Assembly: GCA_021234155.1 (NCBI GenBank)
Contig: JAJEKV010000011.1
Location: 22,332,416-22,396,415, forward strand
Direction: 5' to 3'
DNA: 64,000 nt
Source: Isoetes taiwanensis
Lineage: Eukaryota > Streptophyta > Lycopodiopsida > Isoetales > Isoetaceae
Position numbers and translations under genes: made by a program. Below the pieces are notes generated by a model that ran no database searches, was not told where the DNA came from, and saw only the letters and a list, made by a program, of their open reading frames with translations. This document shows, one piece after another, positions 1-10,139 of the stretch; positions within the stretch are counted from its first letter, which is position 1; every line of letters begins with the position of its first letter.

Positions 1-708
1 CCCAACTGATTCGGATGCTTAATAGGACATCCACGAGCAATATGGCAAATACCTCCACAGTAGAGGCAAATATTAGTCTCTCTCCAGTGCTGCTTCTTAG
101 CAGCAGAGGGGCCTTGGACCACACGATCACTTTGCATAGAGACATTGCCGTTTGATTTTGGGGACATGAGTGAAGCAGAGATTTCGAAGGTGCTTGCAGA
201 ATTGGAGAAACAAACTGATTTCATCTTTCTTGCCTACGCTCAAAAAGATGATTATCATAATGAACTGCCGACTCGACGACTTCCTCTAGCGTCTTGGGGT
301 CCTTCATCGACAATAACATATCTTTAACATCCTCATGCAAGCCCCTTCAAAAAGAAACTTGATGATGAGCATCATCCTGATAGTATATATAGCAATTTGG
401 CAAAATTCAGATGCATGGACAAAAGCTGGACGGAATCTTGCCTGAGATTATTGAGCTTTGTGACTACTGTGTGCTGCTAATCCGTATCTCCGAAACATTG
501 CCTCGAGCTCAACAATGAAAGCAGTAAAGTCTTGCAATTCTGGAGCTCTTCTCTTCAGCAAGGGAGCAAACCAATTTAGAGCTGGCCATGTGAAAAGAGA
601 TCCGACTAGTCAAACTTGTTCCTGACCTGTTGGGTATCTATGACGATGGAGTTGAATCACAAACTGAATCTAATTCAAAGAACTGCGAAGTTTGGACAAG
701 TGTCATCA
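1..708 (-). mobile_element. Chromovirus (Ty3/gypsy) gag fragment, inverted copy
   Basis: Read on the minus strand, this stretch matches the gag region at about 19171-19878 nearly base for base, including the zinc-knuckle coding part close to the window edge and the acidic region upstream of it. It is cut by the window start, so the rest of the element lies outside. The match ends near 708-710, where the two copies diverge after a shared CAAGTGTCAT string. Stops and small differences show it is not coding now. The assignment rests on the better preserved plus-strand partner, which continues into protease, integrase and chromodomain. Confidence 0.85.
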
Positions 709-778
709 AAAAACGATTGCCTATAATAGATATATACATTATATGTGGCTTAGAATGCAAATATGTGGTGTTAAAATA

Positions 779-975
779 GCCTTTGATTAGTGATACGTGT
801 CAACTATCTAAAATCGAGAAAGAGAAATAAATGTTCACGGTGGGGAGTCAGGAAAGAGAAATATTCGTGGCGGCCAAGAGCCTTTGATTAGTGATACGTG
901 TCAACTATCTAAAATCGAGAAAGAGAAATGTTCACGGTGGGGAGTCAGGAAAGAGAAATGTTCGTGGCGGCCTTG
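779..975. repeat. Tandem duplication, about 101-bp unit
   Basis: Two adjacent copies start with GCCTTTGATTAGTGATACG at 779 and 880. They share the rest of the unit, including the GGGGAGTCAGGAAAGAGAAAT string and a GTGGCGGCC end. The second copy lacks a few bases (AATAA after GAGAA). After it comes a short palindrome, GGCGGCCTTGGCCGCC, near 965-980. No coding role is visible. The region between 709 and 778 shows nothing. Confidence 0.85.
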
Positions 976-1089
976 GCCGCCACGATAGATTTCTTGTTTG
1001 CTTAACTAGTTTATTATTGCCTTTTTGGTATCTTTATTACTGCAAAGAATTTTCCTTTGGGAACCTTTTTAGCGGCATAGATTTTTTTT

Positions 1090-1175
1090 TTATCCTAGCA
1101 ATAATGGTTGTAATATCTCAACATTGTATGGGTCCCAAGGCCAATTGGTCCTAGTGGATGTAAAATAAATTATAT
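1090..1175 (+). mobile_element. Non-LTR retrotransposon 3'-tail relic
   Basis: The string GGGTCCCAAGGCCAATTGG, followed by a GTGGATGTAAAATAAA-like tail, closely resembles the end of the (TATTC)n-tailed element at about 56850-56885. The preceding T-rich stretch also resembles that element's 3' untranslated part. Only the last 100 or so bases are recognisable. It is probably a 5'-truncated insertion. Confidence 0.5.
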
Positions 1176-2880
1176 TATACTCTTTTTAATTATGTGCTTC
1201 TTAACGAGAATAGTGTAAACACGACTTCAAGTGCCTACCAAATCAACACTTCGATGAATCTCGGGTTCAGGTTAATACACCCAATATCAATACCTGGCAA
1301 CACTGAGCACCATTTACTAGTACAAAAAAGGAGCTCTTATCTTCGATTTTGATGGGGAATCTTTGTTGAGGTGCAGAGCGCAAAGGCTAGAATCAAAATA
1401 TGGAAGCAACCATGTCATCATTTAGCAGTTTAAGCAACATTCCTTGAGAATTTATGCTACATGGTGCAGAGTGAGTGGCCACATAGATCAACTGACTTTA
1501 ACTTCTAAGAATAAATTATATTACAAGAACGTAATAAATTTGATTACTATTTCATAAAAAAAAATTTTGAAAAAAATAAAATTGAACAATTCCATTGCCA
1601 AAGGTCAAGATAGACATAGTTTTGGATCGAATTATATGTATAAAAGTGATTAACAAGTGTACACCTTATCAAGCAAATATTGCATTACTGAAAAGCATCC
1701 CAATTACCCATTATGTTGGAAAATAGATCAATTCATGGTCACTAGGAACTGGAAGATGAGAATCTACACGTTGCTTTAGGAAAGATTTCCTTTGGAGGCT
1801 GAAGGTGCTTCATAAGAATTAAGCTCTTTGCTATGAATGATAGTTGAACAGTTTCATAAACCTAAGGCTAGTTGCATATGGTGTCGTGCAGCATCAATCA
1901 GGCATTCTTTTCCTTTTGTTACAAAAAAATGAAATGCCATTTGTGGGAAAAATAAACAATTTTTTTTCCCTTCCCGAGGCAGTATATCTGGATGACACAG
2001 CTCCTATTTTTGGAACGAATTTCCCAATTATGAACGCCCATCATATTTGAATGCATTTTCGAGCTCGTACTCTACCTTTAGCTCCTCCGGCTGCCATGAT
2101 TCATTAGCCTGGGATCGGCTCTAAATTATACTTGCCATCTGCTTCAGGAGGTTAGTTTATGATGTGCCGATTATCCAACTGAAGGGATATATCTCATTTT
2201 AAAATTTTGGAGCCTGTGGAATTGTTGGTTCCTTTCTTAAAGGGCATTCTTTTGATGGCCTACATAATTATACACCATTCTTGTTTTCAAGATGAACTGT
2301 TACATCTGAACAATTAGCCCTTTTCTCGTAAAATTTTGGAAATGCACAACCCCAGGCAATTTCGATTTGATCTGTAGTCTGAGCCCGAGGACTGTTTATT
2401 TCTCCTATTTGCTGTTGAATGGATATGTGAAAGACAAACTATACCCAAGTTTCAACGATCAGGACTCAGTACTGGTCTTTGGAATGATCCTTTAGGTTTA
2501 TTCAATTTAAAGACGGGGCTTTGCAGCTTTGGCAGGTGCTGATCCACTAGTTTTGCTTTAAAACGTCCTCAGTTGATCCTAAGTGAACGGATGCCCTTTG
2601 CTCTGAATTCAGTAAATACAACTTGTCCTGTCTACGAAGAAGTGAGAAGAAATTACAATCCTCATATGAAAGAATTTGTAATGTATATAATGTTTTACAG
2701 CTGCCTTAAAGAAAGCTAGTAATGTATCTGCACGCTTTATCGCGAATAAAGTATTTTCAATTTCGTTTTTAATAGGTAGCTTGATGCTTTTCTCTGTTGT
2801 AAGAAAATAAATGATGTAGTATACATGATGGGTTTAATAAAGCATGTCTATCTTCTACTGAATTCAAAGATGGTATTGCA
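1176..2880. other. Region upstream of the LACS gene, no gene recognised
   Basis: AT-rich DNA with scattered short ORFs and no convincing coding signal. It may hold the promoter and a missing first exon of the LACS gene: the sequence TTGCAG just before 2882 is a good splice acceptor, and the protein as read lacks about 30 N-terminal residues compared with LACS6/7. I looked for an R-L-x5-H-L peroxisomal signal in all plus-strand frames here and did not find a clear one. Confidence 0.5.
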
Positions 2881-2887
2881 GAACAAT

Positions 2888-5800
2888 ATGTCAGCTGCAA
2901 CGAAGCCACCTCCAGCCAAAGAATACTACATAGGTAATTGGTGCATTATGGCCATTTCTTTGAATGTCAATTAAAGCCATGAACCAAACCAATCGGTTAG
3001 CACTTTAATACGGTTTTGTGCCTCAATATTCAGAGCAGGGCTACAGTGTTATATTGCCAGAAAAATTAAGCACTGGGAAGTGGAATGTGTACAGGTACAA
3101 TGCATGTGTTATTGCAGAAATTATCTGCATCAAATATGAGATGCTTTTTACATATGGGTTACTATTCTTTTGCAGATCTGCATTGTCACCTCTGCAGCTG
3201 ATAGACCACTATCCTGACCATCCCGAAATAGGAACAGTACATGATAATTTTGTGTAAGTATTACTCATCTATTGGGGTGCTGGTTGTTATACATCTCATG
3301 TTAATATGGAGCTTTTATACTGGATTTTGAATGGTGTCGTTTCAGTATGAAACTTTTATATTTGTGGAAAAATTATCTTGGTGCGTAATTTGTTTCTTTT
3401 TTCTTGCTATGCTGATTAGCTATGCAGCAAACAAATATGCCGATCTGAAATATCTTGGGACAAGATTTGACGAAGATGGAACTGTTGGAGAGTAAGCAAA
3501 ATTGTGTTTGCCATATCTCAAGCATTTCCATTACCTGTTCTACATAATTATTTGTATGGAACAGATATAAATGGATGACTTATGGAGAAGCTGCCTCAGC
3601 ACGCTCTGCCATTGGCTCTGGTCTTATTTCACATGGGATTACAAAGGCAACTAAGACATCAACTGCACTCCTTCAATTCTTACTACTAGCTAATCAAAGT
3701 TACCTTAGAAGTTCTGTGAGCTGCATTTTGCTATAATTGTGCATATTGCGTTTCTTAGGGGTCTGCAGTTGGTCTTTATCTGATCAATCGTCCTGAGTGG
3801 ATAATTGTGGAACATGCGTGCGCTTCATATTCCTTACCTTCTGTCCCGCTATACGACACTTTAGGTAATAAATAGAAGTTTTCTGCTCGAAGAGTGAAGG
3901 TGTTGCAGGTGCCTGACCTGAAGTATATTAGAAACCTATAATAACCTAGAAGTTTTATGCCTATGGTGTTTCAGGTGCTGATGCCGTGAAGTATATTATA
4001 AACCATGCAGAGATATCCGCAGTCTTCTGCACACCTGATAAACTCCAGACTGTACGTGCTTTTCATTTGCGTTCCAGAATTTAGATCTAAGAATTGTTAT
4101 CATTAGTGCTTATGAATCTCTGTAGCAATTCCAGTAAATTTTCCTATATAAGTTTAAGTTCCATGTAAAGTTGATTAGGATACATAAAGTATTTACATCG
4201 TGAAGACTTATGCAACTTTGTCTCTATCAATGATTACTTGTGTTGCAGCTCCTAAGCTGTTTAGCAGACCTTCCATCAGTCCGTCTTATTGTGGTAAGCT
4301 ATTGTTTCTCACATATAAGATTACTGTTATAGCTGTTTGTCTTATATATACTTGTTTAGGTTGTGGGAGGCCAGGAACATGCAATTCCATCTTTACCATC
4401 GCAATCTGGAGTATCAATAATGTCTTATAGGCGGCTTGAGGCCATGGTAATTTCTTTTGGCATAAGAACTCCATGTTTTAGGTGCAATTTTATTAATTCT
4501 TAATAGTGAATGTCAAGGATCAAATTTCTGAGTCTAGTAGCCATTTTAAAGAAGTTATATTTTTAGTACTTATGGATGCTTATGACACAAAGGAAATTTT
4601 GTTATACTGATAATAATGATTGTTTCAATCCTCTCTGCATCTCTCTCTGGTAGGTAAGTTGTTCAAATCCAGTAACTGGGTGCAAAAGATGGCATGCAAA
4701 GCATTCTCCCAGAATTCATGATGTATGAAGGTGCAGGAATATAAAGCTTAGAGAGCACTTGCCTGTGCTATAAGAATAATTTATGTCTTCTATCAGAGCC
4801 CTATATGACTGCTCTGTTTTTAGTTGTGTTTGATTGACTGTTCTTATGTTTGTGTAGGGAAAAATTGATAATCGACCATTTTCTCCTCCAGCGCCTGAAG
4901 ATATTGCTACCATATGTTATACGAGTGGTACAACAGGTACCCCCAAGGTATGTGTTCTTGAGGATTGTTTGTGCCATGTTTAAACTGCGTTTATCATGCG
5001 CACTCTGGTTTACTCTGATTTGTATACACTGCTATAGCTATTATGATCTTTGTTGATAGATTTAATTGTTATAATACAGGGTGCAATGCTGACTCATAGA
5101 AACCTTATTGCTAGCTCAGCCGGTGCATGCATGGGGGCCCAAATTTATTCTTGGGACGTGTAAGTTGTTAATATAATATGGCACATTCATCATGCATGTA
5201 AAGAGGTTTGCATATTCTACTTGCAGGCACCTTTCTTACTTGCCACTAGCTCACATATACGAAAGGTTAAACGTATTGTCTATGGCTCATTTTGGAGTGG
5301 CAATTGGCTTTTATCAGGGGGTGAGTATTATAAAGCTGCCAGCATCGTGTATCATAGGTGCTTCGTTCTATGCTTGGATATGAATTTGCTGTGCAGAACA
5401 GCCTGTTGAGTTATGAAATTTATCCTATGGCATGCAAATGTTGCCTTAACTGTAAAGTTTTATGATTTGAATGTTTTCTGTCCTGAATAGCAACGGCTCA
5501 TGTCTAAGATGATTTTGTCTTATGATAGGATATTTTAAAGTTGATGGATGATTTGGATGCCTTAAAACCTACAATATTTGCTAGTGTACCAAGATTGTAC
5601 AACCGGATCTATGATAGGTAACTGATTTCTGTTCAAGTGGTGTACCCACTTATATCTATGGGTGGAATCTAACCTACGATCAGCAGAATTTTAGCCACTG
5701 TTCAATCATCTGGGGGTTTACGCGAAAGGCTCTTTAATGTTGCGTTCAATGCCAAAAAACAAGCTATTCAAGCAGGTATCTATGGCAATTCTGGATGCCA

Positions 5801-7373
5801 ACGCTGCAATTTTGATTGCTGGCTTAGATTTATTTGCTGAATTCTAGGGAAGGCCCCATCTCCAATCTGGGATCGTCTAGTGTTTAACAAAATAAAGGCA
5901 AGATTAGGAGGTCGTGTGCGGATGATTTTGTCTGGTGCATCACCGATCTCTCCAGAAGTCCTCGATTTCTTAAGAATGTACTCTCTAGCTTATTTTCTTT
6001 TCATTGTTTTCCTGATTTCAAGAATGTTTTAGAACATTTTGTTCACTTTACGAGCAGATGCTTTGGTGGATTCGTGATGGAAGGTTATGGTATGACCGAG
6101 ACTGCTTGTCTTATTTCGTCTGTCCAAGAGGGAGACATCACTACTGGGCATGTTGGATCACCTAGCCCTTCGTGTGGTTAGTGTTTGCAATTCAGTTGAC
6201 ACTCTTATCATCTTTAATGTAAACTTATACTTACAACAAGTATATATTTCAGAAGTAAAACTTGCTGATGTACCTGAAATGAACTACACAAATGATGACA
6301 AGCCCTATCCTAGAGGAGAGATATGTGTACGCGGGCCAATTATTTTTAGAGGCTACTACAAAGATGATCTTCAAACGTAATCCGTAGGCCAGACTCTTGT
6401 TCTAATGTTTCTAATAGTGCTTTTTACGTGTTATTTAGTCTGTTTATTTCATTGGCAGACAAGAAGTGATTGATAAGGAAGGATGGTTGCACACTGGTGA
6501 CATTGGCCTATGGATCCCTGGAGGACGCTTGAAGATCATTGATAGGTGGAAATTCGACCTTGGATTGCTATTCTTTGTGGGTTTTCTTCATTCTATTTTT
6601 TCATGTACAGGAAAAAAAATATATTCAAGCTTGCTCAAGGAGAGTACATTGCTCCGGAGAAGATTGAAAATGTCTATCAGCGGAGCAAGTTCATCTCGCA
6701 ATGCTTTATATATGGTGAGATTTTTTCATTTGGTGATGATTAAGTCTTATGTAGAAGGTCATGCAGTATGTACATAAGTTGTTGTGCACATCTTTACCAG
6801 GTGACAGTTTCAATGCCAGCTTAGTAGCAGTTGCAGTTATTGATCCAGAAACCTTGCCAGCCTGGGCAAAGTCAAGGGGCATCAAGGTACCACTATAATA
6901 GGCATGCGGTTTGGTTATTGATGTGTCAGTTCTTAAGTATAGCTGGGTCGATCTTGTAGCATGCTGAGGATCTTGAAAAGCTGTGTGAGGACCCTGTTGT
7001 CAAGGCAGCCGTACTGGCAGATATGGATGCTGTTGCACGGGAAGCTCAGGTACTTTTGGATGCTCTAACACCGATGATTGTTCAATTATTTTGTCCATTT
7101 TCTTATGAAAGCATCTACAGCTTAGGGGATTTGAATTTGCCAAGGCAGTGACCCTGGTCGCTGAACCTTTTACTTCAGAGAATGGATTGTTGACGCCAAC
7201 ATTCAAGGTAAAAAGTTTTATTGACCAATTGTAATTTGATGACCAATTGTATATGTAGGCAGTCCTCTGATATCATGCAATTTGTTCAGATCAAGAGGCC
7301 AGAGGCGAAGGCCCGATTTCTAAAGGCTATTGAGAAGATGTATGCAGACATTGCAACACAATCAAGGCTATAA
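2888..7373 (+). CDS. LACS6/7-like: Peroxisomal long-chain acyl-CoA synthetase, LACS6/LACS7 type (23 exons)
   Basis: Activates free fatty acids to acyl-CoA with ATP and CoA, the entry step of peroxisomal beta-oxidation. Coding exons: 2888-2933, 3034-3094, 3176-3253, 3420-3491, 3565-3646, 3759-3864, 3975-4051, 4249-4293, 4360-4446, 4858-4947, 5080-5159, 5227-5320, 5529-5617, 5687-5775, 5848-5977, 6058-6176, 6253-6376, 6459-6545, 6611-6714, 6801-6886, 6960-7049, 7121-7207, 7290-7373. They sum to 2007 nt, an uninterrupted 668 codons plus stop. The AMP-binding P-loop motif [11 protein letters not shown] is at residues 239-249, GYGMTET at 418-424, HTGD at 501-504 and the hinge motif [14 protein letters not shown] at 518-531. 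The last three residues are SRL, a strong type 1 peroxisomal signal. Intron 5 is GC-AG; the others are GT-AG. Arabidopsis LACS6/7 are about 700 residues, so an upstream exon carrying the N-terminus, where those proteins have a type 2 signal, is probably missing. Start chosen: first in-frame ATG after the acceptor-like TTGCAG. Confidence 0.93.
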
Positions 7374-7560
7374 TGTGTAAATCCATAATCTATGCCATCA
7401 TTACAGCAGCCCCAAGGCAATTTAGAATGCGAATGCAGAAAGTGCGTTGCATTAAGGATGTAGTACATTGTACTGTGGAATTGCATATATGTGAGTCAAT
7501 TATGTAATGGGAGTATCTTTATAAGCACATTCTTTTAGCCACTGTCATGGGCGGCTAACA

Positions 7561-7566
7561 AATAAA
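7561..7566 (+). promoter_or_regulatory. Candidate polyadenylation signal of LACS gene
   Basis: An exact AATAAA lies 188 bases after the LACS stop codon, in AT-rich DNA that fits a plant 3' untranslated region. Plant polyadenylation signals are loose, so the real site could differ. Confidence 0.4.
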
Positions 7567-7569
7567 CAC

Positions 7570-8238
7570 AAAATCTAGAATGAAGGGGAATGAATTTCTC
7601 TAGCATGCATACTCAGAGCAGCAGAATGTGAAATGTGAGATGATTTAAAACAATTCTTTGTAGTGAAAGCTTACAAGTTGTCCACATGAAACGCCAGTAG
7701 CTAACATTTCATCCCCATTGGTGTGCAAATTGATGCGTCTAGCTCAAGTCATTTTCAATGGGAAATGTTTGATTAATCATATATCCAAGAAACAGCGTTA
7801 TCTACATCATCACAATGATCCAGGGGTCAATATGATTTGGCGATGAGAGTGATTTTATTTGAATCGAAATACAAAATAGGGTACAATATTAGGGAAATCG
7901 AGGTGACGTGGCAAGTATCCCAGGAGCAAATCAAAATGTGTGTATTAGCGCCCAAGAACGATGGGCGACCGCTATGGAGGGAACCCGCATCCTCTGCAAA
8001 TCTTGAAGAGTTTGGAGAGGGAGCGCGGCTTTTTGTAAAAGCCGGCCCAACGAATCTGTTCGGAAGCAGAAGTTCCATGCAGCTTTTTTCTCTTCTAGCC
8101 GCATTTCTGCACAGCATTGGAGGCTATCCAATAGGAAATATTGGGTGCTAATTCCTTGCGTTTTTAGGTCAGTTCTATACTCCCGTCGTGCCTGCTTGGA
8201 TTTTTTCGTGGGTTTGTAAATCATCTCAGTTTAAGAAT
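7570..8238. other. Spacer between LACS and the next ORF
   Basis: Open frames of about 100 codons occur on both strands at 7827-8224, but they overlap each other and show no domain or composition bias. A transcript leader for the downstream ORF is possible here. I see no gene. Confidence 0.4.
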
Positions 8239-8370
8239 GTAGATGCTGGAGATCTTCTGCAGTAAGAAATGTGTATGTTTATGTAGATGCTGGAGATCTT
8301 CTGCACTAAGAAATGCGTATGTTTCATTGCCTCCTAGAAATTTATGCTTCATTGCCTTCTAGAACATTTC
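8239..8370. repeat. Short tandem duplications (44-bp unit, then a 24-bp echo)
   Basis: GTAGATGCTGGAGATCTTCTG occurs at 8239 and again at 8283, giving a 44-bp unit that differs by a few bases. Directly after it, CATTGCCTCCTAGAA and CATTGCCTTCTAGAA form a second short duplication. They lie in the probable 5' untranslated or intronic part of the ORF at 8493. Confidence 0.8.
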
Positions 8371-8492
8371 TACAACCATGCATTGTTTAGTTCTATTTTA
8401 AAGTAGATGCCTTCATCAATATTTTGTTATCAAAAAGGATACCTGAACTGAGTAATGGGAATTTCTTATAGCTACAGGCCTCCTGTTCATAT

Positions 8493-9182
8493 GTGGTTGA
8501 TCCCATGGCTGGATTCAAGGACTACCCGGTTGGTCTGAGAGATAGTGTAAATATGCAGTCTGGTGGGAACAACTACGATGCACAGGACCCTTTTTCACAA
8601 TCTCAGGATGGCATTTCCATACAGCTGAGTGTTAATCCGCCTCATTTCATGCATGCTTCCATGTTACATAGAGTTCCCGTCATGGGAACTTCATTTGGTT
8701 CTCAAGAGTTTCCCATACCTACTATGAACAATCATCAATTCCACGGATACCATGTAATGCCTGCTGAGAACATGCAACATACACATTCTGTCAACCATGA
8801 GACTCAAATTCAAACTGCCAGCATCCCTGACAACAACACTTCTGAAGACATTGTATTGACAGGAGGGCAGGCAAAGAGAAGACGGCCAAATACGCAAGAA
8901 CAAACGATGAATGAAGGTGATGCAAATGGCAATGAAAGTGATATTCAGTTTGAAGAGGATACCACACAGAATTTACTGTCTGCTTCAAGGCGTTCTAGGT
9001 GCAAAAAGTCTAAGACAGTTACAGATGAACTTGTTGCTGGCTTCACAAGGATGCTTGAGTTTAGAAGAGAAGCTCATGCTGAGTTGATGGAGATGGAAAA
9101 AGAGAAAATTAAATTGCTGAAGACAATTTCTCAGGGCTTGGCAAAGATTCTTGAAAAGCTACGTGCTAATTCCTCTAAATGA
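8493..9182 (+). CDS. Unidentified protein, nuclear-type, with C-terminal coiled coil
   Basis: An uninterrupted 229-codon ORF, possibly the last exon of a longer gene because CTACAG just upstream (about 8473-8478) is a usable splice acceptor. The first 110 residues are rich in N, Q, H, M and S and look disordered. Basic clusters KRRRP (about 128-132) and RRSRCKKSK (about 166-174) could serve nuclear import. Residues 180-225 are a charged amphipathic helix (EFRREAHAELMEMEKEKIKL) likely to form a coiled coil. This layout resembles the C-terminal half of trihelix or Myb/SANT-like DNA-binding proteins, but the DNA-binding domain itself is not in this ORF. Codon use and lack of stops suggest a real gene. 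The function is not established. Confidence 0.55.
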   Translation: MVDPMAGFKDYPVGLRDSVNMQSGGNNYDAQDPFSQSQDGISIQLSVNPPHFMHASMLHRVPVMGTSFGSQEFPIPTMNNHQFHGYHVMPAENMQHTHSVNHETQIQTASIPDNNTSEDIVLTGGQAKRRRPNTQEQTMNEGDANGNESDIQFEEDTTQNLLSASRRSRCKKSKTVTDELVAGFTRMLEFRREAHAELMEMEKEKIKLLKTISQGLAKILEKLRANSSK

Positions 9183-9532
9183 GGACTTATTTGCTATGAG
9201 GTTTACTGTTATTTAGTTTGAAGACTGAATGTTTAAAATATTATCTGCTCAAATGATGTGTTCCTCTGTTTAAGACTAAGATTTTGTATGATAACATGTT
9301 TGTTGTACAATTTCTGTTATAAGTAGGTTTCCCAATGAGCCATCGTCTCGGTTTTGTTGGCTTTTTTTGGTTGAAATTAAATGGGCCGTTGGATAGAGCA
9401 TTTTTTCGCCAAAGGCTTGTTGGAACGGCCTGATTTGGAGCAGCCGGAATTGGAATGTACGAAAACGGAAGAACTTGCAGCCTACGTTTTTCCCACAAAA
9501 AGTATGGAGGACTCGTGAAGGAGCCGCTCGAG
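9183..9532. other. Spacer before the hAT element
   Basis: AT-rich 3' flank of the preceding ORF. The sequence turns GC-richer at about 9480 as the left end of the hAT element is approached. No gene seen. Confidence 0.4.
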
Positions 9533-9573
9533 GAGCTCCTAGGCATGGCCACATAGAGGTTTTAATACCCCCT

Positions 9574-9645
9574 CCATATACGGTTTTCCATACGGGAGAG
9601 GAGGGGGCACCATATACGGTTTTCCATACGGGAGAGGAGGGGGCA
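9574..9645. repeat. 36-bp tandem duplication in the hAT left end
   Basis: Two exact 36-bp units start with CCATATACGGTTTTCCATAC at 9574 and 9610. Being exact, the duplication is recent or kept homogeneous. It sits inside the subterminal region, where hAT transposases normally bind short repeated motifs. Confidence 0.9.
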
Positions 9646-10139
9646 GCGTTGGGGAAACCTTTTTCCTCTGAGCGGAAAATTTCCTGTAGTTTTCTCACTG
9701 AATCGGAAATTATAATTTTGAATCGGATCGTTCTGCAAAAGAAATTCACAACCAGATCCTACTTTCTGAAGGCAAAAAAATTAAAGTATGCATGCAACAA
9801 TGAATTCATTGCCACTATTTACCAAGTACTCAAATAGTTATAATTAGCATAATATAACATCAAAACCAAATCAAAATGCTACATTAAGGATATGCCATGT
9901 AAATAATAACAGAAATAGACTTCAAATATCATATCACATTATAATGCTATGGAACTTACACAAAATCATAATATGAAGTTCAAAAACGTTTGCCTTATCA
10001 TAACATTGTAGCTACATCATATAGATAATAGCATAAATAAAATCCGCTTATCATATCATAATATTTTAGAGTTATAAGAACTTAAAAGCATAAGCACAAT
10101 GTCAAGTTAAGAAAAAAAGTTTGTCTCATCATAATAAGT

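Noticed and set aside
1300-2880. An upstream LACS exon encoding an N-terminal type 2 peroxisomal signal
   Set aside because: No R-[LI]-x5-H-L-like peptide with a suitable donor site was found. A reading near 1390 (RLESKYGSNH) has the wrong spacing.
7827-8224. Overlapping open frames of about 100 codons on both strands
   Set aside because: They overlap each other, lack domains or conserved-looking composition, and fit chance in a GC-richer patch.
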